NCBI GenBank assembly: GCA_947040455.1
Contig: CAMRBN010000004.1
Coordinates: 56,991-120,990, forward strand
Reading direction: 5' to 3'
DNA length: 64,000 nt
From: an uncultured Mycoplasma sp.
Lineage (GTDB): Bacteria; Bacillota_I; Bacilli_A; Mycoplasmatales; Metamycoplasmataceae
In this document: piece after piece, positions 39,382-50,271 of the stretch
Layout of the letters: the number at the start of each line of letters is the position of its first letter
How positions within the stretch are numbered: the first letter of the stretch is position 1
Notes under the pieces: generated by a model
What the model was told of the DNA's origin: nothing
Database searches by the model: none
The model's input: the letters and a program-made list of their open reading frames with translations, nothing else
Translations under genes and position numbers: made by a program

Positions 39382-39810
39382 ATGAAAGATAATAAAGCTT
39401 ATGATGAATTATCCATTATAATTAGTCAACAATCCATCTTATCTCAAAAAGTAGGCATACTTTTGGCTATCAACACAATAATTATAAGTTTTATCATTAG
39501 TCTTGCTGCAGGGATTCAATGTTGATGGATTTGGTTTGCAATTATCCCTTGATGTATTTCAATCATTATCAATGTCAAGATTTTATTTCCCACATTTCAA
39601 TCCAATAATAGTAAGTATTTTTATGATTATCCAAATATGAATGAAAGTGAAATAAATAAAGTAATAAATAACGTTGATAACACCTTAAGTCAAATAAAAA
39701 CCAATTCTGAAATATTAAAGAAGAAATATAATCTATATAAACATTCTTTGGCAATCTCATTTTTATTTTTTCCATATTTGTTTTTAATTAAATTTAAGAA
39801 AAAACACTAA
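39382..39810 (+). CDS. Pycsar effector PycTM-like two-TM membrane protein (DUF5706-like)
   Basis: SILSQKVGILLAINTIIISFIISLAAGIQCWWIWFAIIPWCISIIINVKILFPTF...YFYDYPNMNESEINKVINNVDNTLSQIKTNSEILKKKYNLYKHSLAISFLFFPYL. Confidence 0.72.
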
Positions 39811-40541
39811 ACATTATTTTTCACAAAATTATCATAATCAGATATTATTCAGTTGCATCCCAAAATTTTTTCACCTTGTAATTCTGATAAAAAAAATGTA
39901 TTAAAAGAACCTGTTTTGCGGTTTGATTCTTTGGTCTTATCGTTAAAATTTGTGGCAAGAAGCTCATTAAACAATATATTTGAATGATTCCCTCTAGAGG
40001 CTTTATTTGCCAAAGTGCAAGCCTTATTAACAGACTCTCCCATAAAAACTACATCTCTTTTGCCATTTTTACCAACTTTAGTTATGTAGTTTTCATAACT
40101 AAATCAAATTCCAATTCCTGCCTTGATTTCTTTATTAATACCCAAAAGTTTTTCTAGGTTTTTATTAAGGTGTTTTATAAAAACATTTAAGTAGCAAGCA
40201 GTATGGAATACTTTATCAATTTGATCTTTGTTCTTAGCTTCAAATATAGAATAAACCATATCTCCTTGAATTTTAATTCACAAACCTCCCTGACTTTGTA
40301 AAATAGATGAAGCTCCATAAACAAACTCTGAAATTAATTTATTGTAATTTTTAACAGCCAATTCATCATTCAGTTTTTTAGATCCAACTATATCAATTGC
40401 TATAACAGTGAATCTAGCCTTAAAAATTTGATTATCTGTAATAGAGTCTATTTTTCCATCTGTCAAATTATCTAATTCCACAATTTTATCGTTGGAATTA
40501 AATTTATTACGCATATGTTCGTTTATTTTTTTATAATCCAT
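39807..40541 (-). CDS. Class III nucleotidyl cyclase-like protein (cyclase B)
   Basis: FTVIAIDIVGSKKLNDE, IKIQGDMVYSIFEA, KRDVVFMGESVNKACTLANKA; convergent with the PycTM-like gene. Confidence 0.72.
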
Positions 40542-41781
40542 TTTTACCCCTTAATATATTTTCTAATGATATGAATTCCCAATTAGCAAATTTTTCATTA
40601 ATGTCTTTTGTGATCACTATTTTACGATAGTCATTGAATTTATTTCCAATTGTTTCATTTAAAACCATTACTAAATTTTCTAAATTAATATTTTTTTGAT
40701 ATTTACATTCTATTAGTACCTTGTGATCCTCAACCAAAAAGTCTATTTCTTTTTTGTTCTCTCCTCTGTAATAAAAGATGTTGGGAATTATTAATTTGTT
40801 TGCATATTTTTTGATTAAATATGAAAAAACAATATTTTCAATTAATGCTCCAAATGTATTGTCATCTAAATCTGAAAAATCATTAAAAAAATATAACATA
40901 CTTTTATCTTCAAAATAGATTTTAGTATTAATTTTGTGGTTTTTATCTTCATATTTTGGTAATAAATGAATTAATTGAGCATATTCCATAAGTTCAATAT
41001 AGTTTTTAGCAGTTTGCCGAGTTATGTGTTTATTTTCCAATCTACTAACAATCAATTCGTTACCAACATAATTATTAATATTCTTCATTAAAAATTTGAA
41101 CTTAGATGCATTTACATCTATATAAATATCATCTGAAATAATTTTATCAATAATGCTTGACTCAACTAACTCACGATATTGAATACTTGGCTCCAAGTAT
41201 TGTATAGATCTTGGATATGATCCATATTTAAAATATAAATCAATATCATCTTTTCCCCAAATAGCTTTAAATTCTATAAATGATAAGGGATTAATGTAAT
41301 AAACTCTAATTCTATTCACCATTGTTTCTTGCCTCAAAACACTAGCGTTAGATCCGGAAATAATAAAACGCGCCTGTGGGTTTAAATCAATTGCAGCTTG
41401 TAAAAAATCACTTCATCGCGGGATTAATTGTATTTCATCAATTAATATCAACTTGTATTTATTTTGAGAAATATTATTAATTAAATTTTCAGATTCAACT
41501 AAAGACAAAGCTTTTAAATTAATATAAAAAACATCTTCTCCACTAGAAACAACTGAAACCAGCTCTTCACTAGATTGTTCTTTTATTTTTTTATTGTAAT
41601 ATGACTTAGCAAGTTGTTCCATAAGTGTGGTTTTCCCTACTTGCCTTAAACCTATCAAAACCACATTATGGTTTTCAATAGCAGATTCTAATTCACCAAA
41701 AATTTCTCTTGTATATTGGTTGGGATTATCAAAAATCTTTTGTTTATATTTAGCTAGTAATTCTTTTGTTTCTCTATTCAT
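40531..41781 (-). CDS. DUF4143-type AAA ATPase
   Basis: VVLIGLRQVGKTTLMEQLAKSYY; LILIDEIQLIPRWSDFLQAAIDLNPQARFIISGSNAS; YFKYGSYPRSIQY; IECKYQK. Confidence 0.85.
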
Positions 41782-41800
41782 AATAAATTAATTATATCAC

Positions 41801-41844
41801 TTTGTTAAGTTGAGTTAACATTATTTTGTTAAGTTGAGTTAACA
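41801..41844. promoter_or_regulatory. Two 20-bp direct repeats with 24-bp period, each with an internal GTTAA...TTAAC inverted repeat; candidate operator
   Basis: tttgttaagttgagttaaca at 41801-41820 and 41825-41844, 20 bp upstream of the DUF4143 ATPase start. Confidence 0.75.
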
Positions 41845-41940
41845 AAGTTTATTATTTAGTTCTGTTCTTTATTAAAAATGAACAAAAATATATAATGAAA
41901 AATATATTAGTGTTTCATTTATAACTTATAATTATTAATA

Positions 41941-42490
41941 ATGATGAAAATAAAGAAATTAATAGGAATTTGTATTGATATAAGAAAATCTACTAAAATG
42001 GTAGAAGAATTTGGCCTTAAAAAAACTACAACATTAATCAAAAAATTTATTGAAGAAATTTATGGAGAATTACAAAAAAGACAGAAGTTATATGACAGAG
42101 CAAGGCACCAAGGTGATGGTATTTTACTAACCCTTCCTACAGAAGATGACAAACAAGCATTTGAAACAGTTAGATCGTTTTTAATAGATATTTATGCCTA
42201 TTCTTGAAAAACATGATAATCTTGGGGTTCATGCTGGCGTTGGTCTAGATTATGGAGATTCGATTGAAGTAAATATAGAGAATTCGCCTCACACAGACAA
42301 ATCTTTAATTGTTGGTAATTCAATTTCGACATCTGTCAAGATTTGTTCTCAAGTTCCATTTGATCACATTGATGGTAATAGATATTTTATCAAAGCTTCT
42401 TCAGGGTTTTTAGACAACTCAGATTGAGGTGAAAAAGAAATAAAGTGAAATGCTAAAAAAATTATGGGTTTTGTTAAGTTTATAAAATAG
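41941..42490 (+). pseudogene. Class III nucleotidyl cyclase-like gene split by a frameshift (cyclase C)
   Basis: ORF1 41941-42219 (IGICIDIRKSTKMVEEFG, RARHQGDGILLTLP) and ORF2 42194-42490 (GVHAGVGLDYGDSIEV...SLIVGNSISTSVKICSQ); removing one A from A5 at 42207-42211 fuses them. Confidence 0.7.
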
Positions 42491-42613
42491 TGGTTTCTGT
42501 TATGACTAAAATAAAAATTAAAGATAAAGTATTGTTTTACAAAACTGCAATAAATTTTATTAAAATATATTATTAATTATCCAAGATCCTCATAGTATAT
42601 AATTTCCTTTACA

Positions 42614-43531
42614 ATGAAACAAAAGATATTTACAACTAAAGATACATGATTAGAAATTGTCTATCAATCATTAATCAACCTAAACGGCGCCGGAAAATAT
42701 AAATCTATTTATGGCGAAGTATTGAGGTTGGCGCCAGAGAAGTGTGCAAATAATCAAAATTGAACAGCCGCAGTTCGTCAAACAATTGAGAAAAACAGTT
42801 CTGATTCTGAAGTTTTTAACACAAAAAAACCAGATCTTTTTATTTCCCTAGAAGGAATAGGAAAGGGTTCTTGAGGCATTAGAGGTTTTATTGATCAAAG
42901 AAGTTATGATGAAGTTATTGAAATGATAGATCAATTTAAAACCATCTTAAATGATCAATGACAAGTAGGTCCATCGATAAATACCTTAGATACATTTCTT
43001 AACAAAAAAGCAAGAAGTGGCTTTCGCAATAAAGTGATTAAATCTAGAGATCTTGGTGATAAGAGTCACTATTCTGATTTAGAAAAAATTAATCCATCTA
43101 ATCATGATTTAGACATGAATTTAAAGTGATTTGTTGAAGCTGCCCACATCTTTGATGTTTGACGTATTAAAAAAATCACCATTGAGCACAAGAGGCGTGA
43201 TACAAAAGATGATGAAACAGTTATCAACTTATTGAATGCATTAAATAATCCATCAAATGTATTGTTATTGCCCTTTAACTATCACAAGTTATTTGATATG
43301 AATCTCATATGATTCGATGAAACAAGCGGTCTTATGTGCTTTAATCCAGAATTTGAAGAAGATTTAATTAAACTTGGTATTTATCCAACCAAGATAAAAT
43401 CAAAGATCATCAATAACAAAGAAGTTCTGAAGTATCTTGCAATTAGAAATCAATACCGTCAAAATCAATTAATTGATATTTGAAATTTGTTTCAAAAAGA
43501 TATCGTTGGCTTGTTGAATGTTGAATTTTAA
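42614..43531 (+). CDS. HNH-type restriction endonuclease-like protein with N-terminal winged-helix-like domain
   Basis: N-term TWLEIVYQSLINLNGAGKYKSIYGEV...FISLEGIGKGSWGIRGF; C-term AAHIFDVWR...NNPSNVLLLPFNYHKLFDMNLIWFDETSGLMCFN. Confidence 0.65.
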
Positions 43532-43653
43532 TTAGTACTATAAAAATAAATGATATCTTGCACTTTAAAATCATATTAACATTGATTCAATATATTGTTA
43601 ATTAAATTTAAAAGTTATCCATTAAAATTTTTTTTAAGTTTTGGGTTATCTTG

Positions 43654-45327
43654 TTATTTTTTTTCTATATGTTCTAAGAAATTATTTTTAATTTCTTCTA
43701 AAATATCTTTTGTTGTTTTTTCATTAAAATCAAGAATTTGATCTTTTAAGCTCTCCTTAAAAACCTTTATTTTCTTCCTAACTGCTTTTGAATCATTTAT
43801 ATAATTAAAGGAATCATTTAACTTATAATAAAAGAAGAAGTTTGGAACCTTATCATCTTTAGTATAAATCTTTATGTTTGATTGTTTAAAATATGAAATT
43901 TTTGCATGCATATCATCAACAAAATCTTTATTTCCTTTTACTCCCCTTTCAATATCAGGGAATTCAGCATTATTAGCCTTTAATGCTTGGGATTTAAAAT
44001 TCAAATCAGTAATATATATATTTGACAACCAATATGCATAAATATTGTTAATTTCAAAACTTAATGATTTATTTCACTTTATAATAGTTCCTAAAACTCC
44101 CCCTGCATCAACTTCGTGTAATTTTTTTAAATAATAAACTGAAAGAAGGGCCAAACTTTTCATATCCGCCTCTGGATTTTTTTCATTTAACAAGTTTAAA
44201 TTTTGATCTTCTAAAAGTTTTTTTAGAAGCTTGAATAACTTTACATCTGCCGAGCTTAATACTTCATTTAAAAAATATTTTTTTATTAAAACAACCAAAA
44301 CATCAGCCCTTCTTGAGGTTTCTTTTTGCAAACCGTTAGTTTTATTTTCCTCCATTTTTTTGAAAATATAAGTTGCTTTTTTTGTATGAAAAGATATTTT
44401 TTCAGCACTAAAGTCTTCTTCATTGAGTTTTTCTAATATTGCGTTTTTGTATAACTTGGAATAATATAAATTAGTTAAATTTTTGCTTTTTAAAACATTT
44501 GGAGCGAAAATCTTATTTGATTCTTTAAATATTTCGTTTTTTTGTTCTAATAAAATTTTATAATCTTTTGTTGTTTTTCCGCCATAAAATTCAAAATCAA
44601 AAATATTTTTTGAGATTAAATTTTCTATATTGATAATTGAATTTTCTATACCGTCAAGACAAATATTATCAATAGTTCCATGAAACATCATCTTCTCTAA
44701 ATCATCATTTTTAGAACCATTCATTATGTTTTTTTCTGTATTTTGAATAATGATAATTTTGACAGTATTATTTAGTTTATCTAAAGAAGTTAAGTCATCA
44801 TTAATTTTTTTAATAGATGACCTCATGCGGGCGATATCTATAAAATCTGAAATATTTTTTTCTATTATTTCAACATTTCAATCTTTACTTAAATCTAATT
44901 TGTTCTTGATATCAAAAAGAATGAAATTACATCAAGAGATGTCTTTTGATTTTTTTAGTAAATAACACATTCTTCCAATGTCGCTTTTATGTTTCCCAAA
45001 ACTAAATTTATCACCTAATTTAATTTCCGTTAAAATAAATTTATCTTTATACTTTGAAATAGAATCTACTTCTATTTCTTTCCAAACTTTTTTTCTAGAA
45101 ATATGAAATGGAAAGTTGTTTTCATCTCATGTTAGTCTTAGTTCAGAAATAGAATTTAAGGTTTTGGTGTGTTTTGAAAAAATATTAGTGAGTGTTAAGG
45201 AAATATACTCTTCATACACCATTGTTGAAGTCTGTAAGTCTGTTTTATCTATTGATTTGAAAAAGTTTTCGCAAAAGCGAATTGTTTCTTGTATACATTT
45301 TGTTAATATTTCTTTATATTCAATCAT
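43654..45327 (-). CDS. Hypothetical protein with PD-(D/E)XK-like motif
   Basis: One frame over TGAs (44827-45126 checked by hand); VWKEIEVDSISKYKDKFILTEIKLGDKF gives D-x(12)-ExK. Confidence 0.55.
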
Positions 45328-45420
45328 TGCAAATAAAATCATACACAAAAAGTATGTTTATTAATACACCAAATAACAAAGATGAAGTATTAACTAATAT
45401 TTATCTATTTTTAAAATAGA

Positions 45421-45705
45421 TTAATGATTTAATTTTGCTTTATATAATTGAGATTCCAACATCAAATCTGGTTGATCAAAATCATACAAACTAGAAGATT
45501 TGTTTCTTTCCACCTCTCAACTTGTGTGATTAAAAAGAATTAATTGATGACAAATTTCACCTATCTTTGAGCCTTTGTGTGTTTCATTCAACTTTATTGT
45601 TTTAGAAGAAATTTCTGTTCCATTTATTTCCCTAAATGTTAATTCAAAAAGTATGCTGCTAGTTTGTGACAAACTAACCTTATATTTGACTTGATTTGTT
45701 TCCAT
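45421..45705 (-). CDS. Small hypothetical protein
   Basis: METNQVKYKVSLSQTSS... extended over TGA to TAA at 45421. Confidence 0.5.
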
Positions 45706-45907
45706 TTTTAACTCCGATTGGTTTTATAATAATTAATTTTCATTTCCAATTTCAAAAGATTTTGTTGAATGAACTTCACAATTATAGAATTATTTATTTC
45801 TTATTGATTTTAGCAATTAAGATATGAATGAAAATCAGAAGCAAAAAAATGAGTTATTAGCAAATTATCAAAAAAGTATTTTTTTCTTTTTTGGTATAAT
45901 TTTGCTT

Positions 45908-46171
45908 ATGAATCAAAAAAATACATGATTAGAAATTGCATATCAAGCACTTATAAACTTAAATGGTCATGGGGAATTGAACTCAATTTATGAAGAAGTC
46001 TTTAGAATAGCTCATGATAAATGTAATGGTAACAAATCATGAAAATCAGCGGTTAGAGATAGAATTCAAAAACATAGTTCAGACTCTAAAACATTCAAAC
46101 CAACAAATCAAGACATTTTTATTTCATTAGAAGGGATTGGTCAAGGCCAATGAGGAATTAGAGGATTTTAA
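45908..46171 (+). pseudogene. N-terminal-only paralog of the HNH endonuclease at 42614
   Basis: MNQKNTWLEIAYQALINLNGHGELNSIYEEVFRIAHDKC...FISLEGIGQGQWGIRGF then TAA; matches the first ~88 aa of the 42614 gene. Confidence 0.75.
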
Positions 46172-46521
46172 ATCAAATAAATTATTTTAAAATTATTAGA
46201 TTATTTTATGACTAAAAAATATACAATATTATAAAAAATAGAAAAGCAAAGATAATTGTTGCAATTCAAAAAGAGATAAGATATCTGAATATTTATTTAA
46301 ATATTGATTTAATGTTTGTAGAGGTTAGTAAAATTAAAAACATTGTATAATAAAAAATATTAAGTGTGAAATACAACAATATTAATCACTTTATTTAAAC
46401 ATACAAACTCAAGAAAAAAGTATTAATGATTGAATTAATCAAAGAAACAAGAAGAAGTCAATATTAATATATTGATTAATTATCTTTTTTCTTTGATTAA
46501 TATCAAGGAAAAAAGGGAAAT

Positions 46522-47133
46522 ATGAGTAAATTACCAGATATATTAAAACCATCTAAGCAAGCAGTGGAACTTTGTTTCAAAAACGATGAAGGGCCTAAAA
46601 AATATAATGATCAAAAAAGGGTTATTGTTAAGTTGTTTCAAAATTGTGTAAAAGAAAATAAAACCATTGAAGATATTTTGATTAAAGTTTCTGCTATAAA
46701 TCAATTTGATTCTACAAACATTTTTGACATTCATACTGTTGCCAATCATATACTAAGTTTAAATATTGATGAAAGACTGGGTTCAAATGACCTTAGTTTG
46801 GTGAAGGATATAGCTTATGTGACAATAAAAGATAAACTAAAATATTTTTATTCTTTTGCAACAAAATATTGTGCTCATCATTCTCAAGAAATTTACCCAA
46901 TATATGATTCATATGTTTCAAAAATATTAGTTCATTTCAAAAAGCAGTACCAATTTGCAACATTCAAAGTTGTTGATTTAAAAAATTACCAAATTTTTAA
47001 TGATACTATTGAAGCTTTTATCAATTTTTTTGAATTGAATGAATATAAAAAAAGTGAAATTGATCGATATCTTTGATTATTAGGTAAAAAATACTATCCT
47101 AATAATTATTCAAAACCCAAAGAAACAGAATAA
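46522..47133 (+). CDS. Hypothetical protein with FYSFATKYCAHHSQEIYPIYDSYV motif
   Basis: ORF extended over TGA; motif recalls a domain I associate with defence-island proteins (family name not certain). Confidence 0.6.
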
Positions 47134-47183
47134 ATTATTACATTTTGAAAAAATTTCATAATTTTGGATTGGTTTTTAATGTC

Positions 47184-49001
47184 TTATTTTTCTAAAAATA
47201 TTGTGCAGTCTTGTGATTTTAAATTTAAATCATCAATGAGTTTTTCATATTTTTGGTTTAGTTTTTTTAACAAAAACAATCATTCTTTTTTGGTTTTATT
47301 GTGAAAAATCACAATTCAAAATTTTTCTTCAATATCTTTGGGTTTATAATTTTTGATTTGAGTTTTTTTATACATTTCCAAAAAAATATCACTTTGTTCT
47401 TTCCCAAAAAACCCTAGTCACTCAGATTCTTTTCAATTCTCCTCACCCATTTTGCTTTTTAAATATTTGTGGTGATTGCTAGACATATCAAATTTACACT
47501 TTTGCATTAAATTATCAATATCTTTATCTATACTTGGTAAAATTCAAGATTTTCAGTCATATTTGATATTATTGCTTTTTTTCATAAATTTAGCAATAGT
47601 ATATGCCATTATGAGATATTCAATTAAAATGTGGTTCTCTTCTTTTTCAAAGGACCATATAAATAATAAGTAAATTTCCTCTCAATCCTCAAAATATTTA
47701 TTGTACAATTGCCGAGCTTCTGCAATATTGACAAGATCCAAAGAGGGCTTATTCTTTTTTGCATTAGCTTCTATGTATAATTCCAAAGATATATCCATTT
47801 TTTTTAGAAAAACTTCAGATATTTTTTGTATAGATTCAACAAAAATAGATTTTTTAATAAAAAATGTGGGCGACCTATTTTCTATACTTTCAACAAATAA
47901 ACACTCTCCAAAAGGAAATCAAGCTGATTGTGACTCTTTATGTGTTCCGATAAAATACATGTGTGTTTTATTATAGTTTTTGCCGTTGGGGTGAATTAAC
48001 TTATTTCTAACTCCTTTTAAAAAAAGTAGTTCATAGTTGTCTTTTGTCTCGTGATTTATTTTTCCTATATATCTTTCAAAAAAAGCTTTATCAAGGGTGT
48101 GTGATGTTTTTTCCAAATTATTTTCTGCTTTTGTTTTAAAATTATTTTTTATGATCTCACCAAAATCACACATTTCTAATATTTTGCTTGAAAACCTAGT
48201 GTCTATTTCTCTTATTTTCTCAACCAAAGAATCAAATATTATTGATGAAATCACAAAATCTATGATATTAATATTTTCTTTAAAAGATATTTCTTCATAA
48301 AGATTATTTAAATATAAAAAAGATTCAAAAATGTCATTTATAAAACTTTTTTTATTACTTTCTTTAAATTGGTTTATCTCTGCTATTTTTTTATTTTTAT
48401 TAGTTCAATTAAATGGTTTGACAAAAATTTGGAAAAAATTAATTTTATAACTTATGGGTAAATTTTCACACCTATTTTTTAATTCATATATAGAGTCTAA
48501 ATATTTATCTAAAACTCATGTGTTAACATGTTCTCATTTTCGAAGACTTTTCAGTTTATTTATCGCATCATCTAATTTATCAAATATTAAAAAATAAACA
48601 AGATGATTTACATCATTTCTCAATTGTCTTACAGAATCTAAATCAAGTTTACCTATCTTATTTAAAACATCGTGAAAGTTGTCTTTTGATTTTTTATAAA
48701 ATTGATCAAAATCATCATATGCTTGAACTTCAGTATCTAAATATTGTACTCTTATAGATTCTTCTAGAGAGGTTATAATGTTTCTAATATTATTTCTGAT
48801 TTTAATATCATTTTTGATTATTTCCCTAACGTTTTCATAAGTCACCAAGAGTTCTTTTTTAACCAATCATTTAATTGCTAATAAATATATTTGAATTGGT
48901 TTCCGTTTTAATTGAATTTTGAGCTCTTGTATATCATCAAAATTCAATTCATAATCATTTTGAGAAAATAAGTTTTTTAAATATTGTATTTTTTTATCCA
49001 T
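47184..49001 (-). CDS. Abi-like protein with two HEPN-type Rx4H motifs
   Basis: VRQLRNDVNHLVYF and LKGVRNKLIHPNGK in one ~605-aa frame joined over TGA codons. Confidence 0.6.
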
Positions 49002-49038
49002 ATAATTATTATATCTAAATTCAAACAAAGGAGTTTAT

Positions 49039-49623
49039 ATGTCAAAAGAATGTAACTATGTAACTAAGAAAGAAGTAAAAGAATACAAGAAAATTATGGA
49101 AGAAACTATTCCAAAAGTCAAAAATGATACAAACAAGGAGTTTGGAAAATCTTTTAACTACCAAATTGTGGGTTCTGCCAAAAGAAATCTTGTAGTGCAA
49201 AAGGGTCAAAGTCTGTGAGATGTTGATTATCAATTGATGTTTCTGTCTCCCGTTTTTAATGATGTCTGCCCTCCTAAATTAAAGATTTTTATAGCAGCTT
49301 CTTTTGCAAAACACTTAGGTAAACAATACAGTGTCAAATTATCAAGATCAGTTATAACAATATGTTTAAGGTCTGATGCAGGCAATCATTCAATAAAATC
49401 ATTTGATGTTGCATTAATCAAAACAAATCCTGAAACTGCAAACAAAGAAATATTAAGGGGCAAAACTGATGATAAAACAAGCACTGATTATATAAAGTGA
49501 GAGGAACTTAAAAACTCTAAAGGTGTATATGAAAAGAGAACGGAAATTAAGGGATCTGATATGTGAAAAACACTAAGAGAGATATTTTTAAAGAAAAAGT
49601 GTATAAATATAGTTAAAAAATAA
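49039..49623 (+). CDS. Pol-beta-superfamily nucleotidyltransferase (CD-NTase/MNT-like)
   Basis: NYQIVGSAKRNLVVQKGQSLWDVDYQLMF (GS...DxD) and SIKSFDVALIK (third Asp). Confidence 0.6.
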
Positions 49624-49798
49624 AGATGAGCAAATACCAACAAATGCTATTTTTCTAGAGTCAATAAAAGAAACTCTTGATAAATATTAAAAATAATAAC
49701 TTATTAAGTATCTTTATGATTTTAAATATAAATTTTGTACAAAAATATTAAACTTTTAAAAAAAGAAAGGTATTTTCTTATTGCTTAAATCTATAACC

Positions 49799-49975
49799 AC
49801 TATCTTATTATTCCTTGTTTTTAAATTGATCATATAAAAACAAAGGCTCTAAAAAAATAGTAGTGATTTTATATATTGTATCTAACTCTGTTTGATTAAT
49901 ATATCAGCCTTGATTGTTTTTATGGATAGAACTTTTTGTTATGATGCTTGCTTTATTTCAATCATTGCTTAAATT
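49799..49975 (-). pseudogene. C-terminal remnant of the duplicated gene family (full copies at 53469 and 57226)
   Basis: ttgtttttaaattgatcatataaaaacaaagg...gtatctaactctgtttgattaatatatca nearly identical to the 3' ends of both full copies. Confidence 0.8.
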
Positions 49976-49995
49976 GGATGCATATTATACCAGTT

Positions 49996-50188
49996 GTGTT
50001 ATTTGTGCTTTAATCCAGAATTTGAAGAAGACTTAATTAAACTTGGTATTTATAAATCAAAGATTATCAATAACAAAGAAGTTAGGAAGTATCTTGCAAT
50101 TAGAAATCAATACCGTCAAAATAAATTAACTGATATTTGAAATTTATTTCAAAAAGATATTGTTGGCTTGTTGAATGTTGAATTTTAA
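49996..50188 (+). pseudogene. C-terminal remnant of the HNH endonuclease
   Basis: LCFNPEFEEDLIKLGIYKSKIINNKEVRKYLAIRNQYRQNKLTDIWNLFQKDIVGLLNVEF, parallel to the end of the gene at 42614-43531. Confidence 0.85.
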
Positions 50189-50271
50189 TTAGTACTATAA
50201 AAACAAATGATATCTTGCACTTTTAAATCATATTAACATTGATTCAGCATCTTGTTAATTAAATTCAAAAG

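Noticed and set aside
42480-42614. Additional effector gene between cyclase C and the HNH gene
   Set aside because: No ORF of useful length in this AT-rich spacer.
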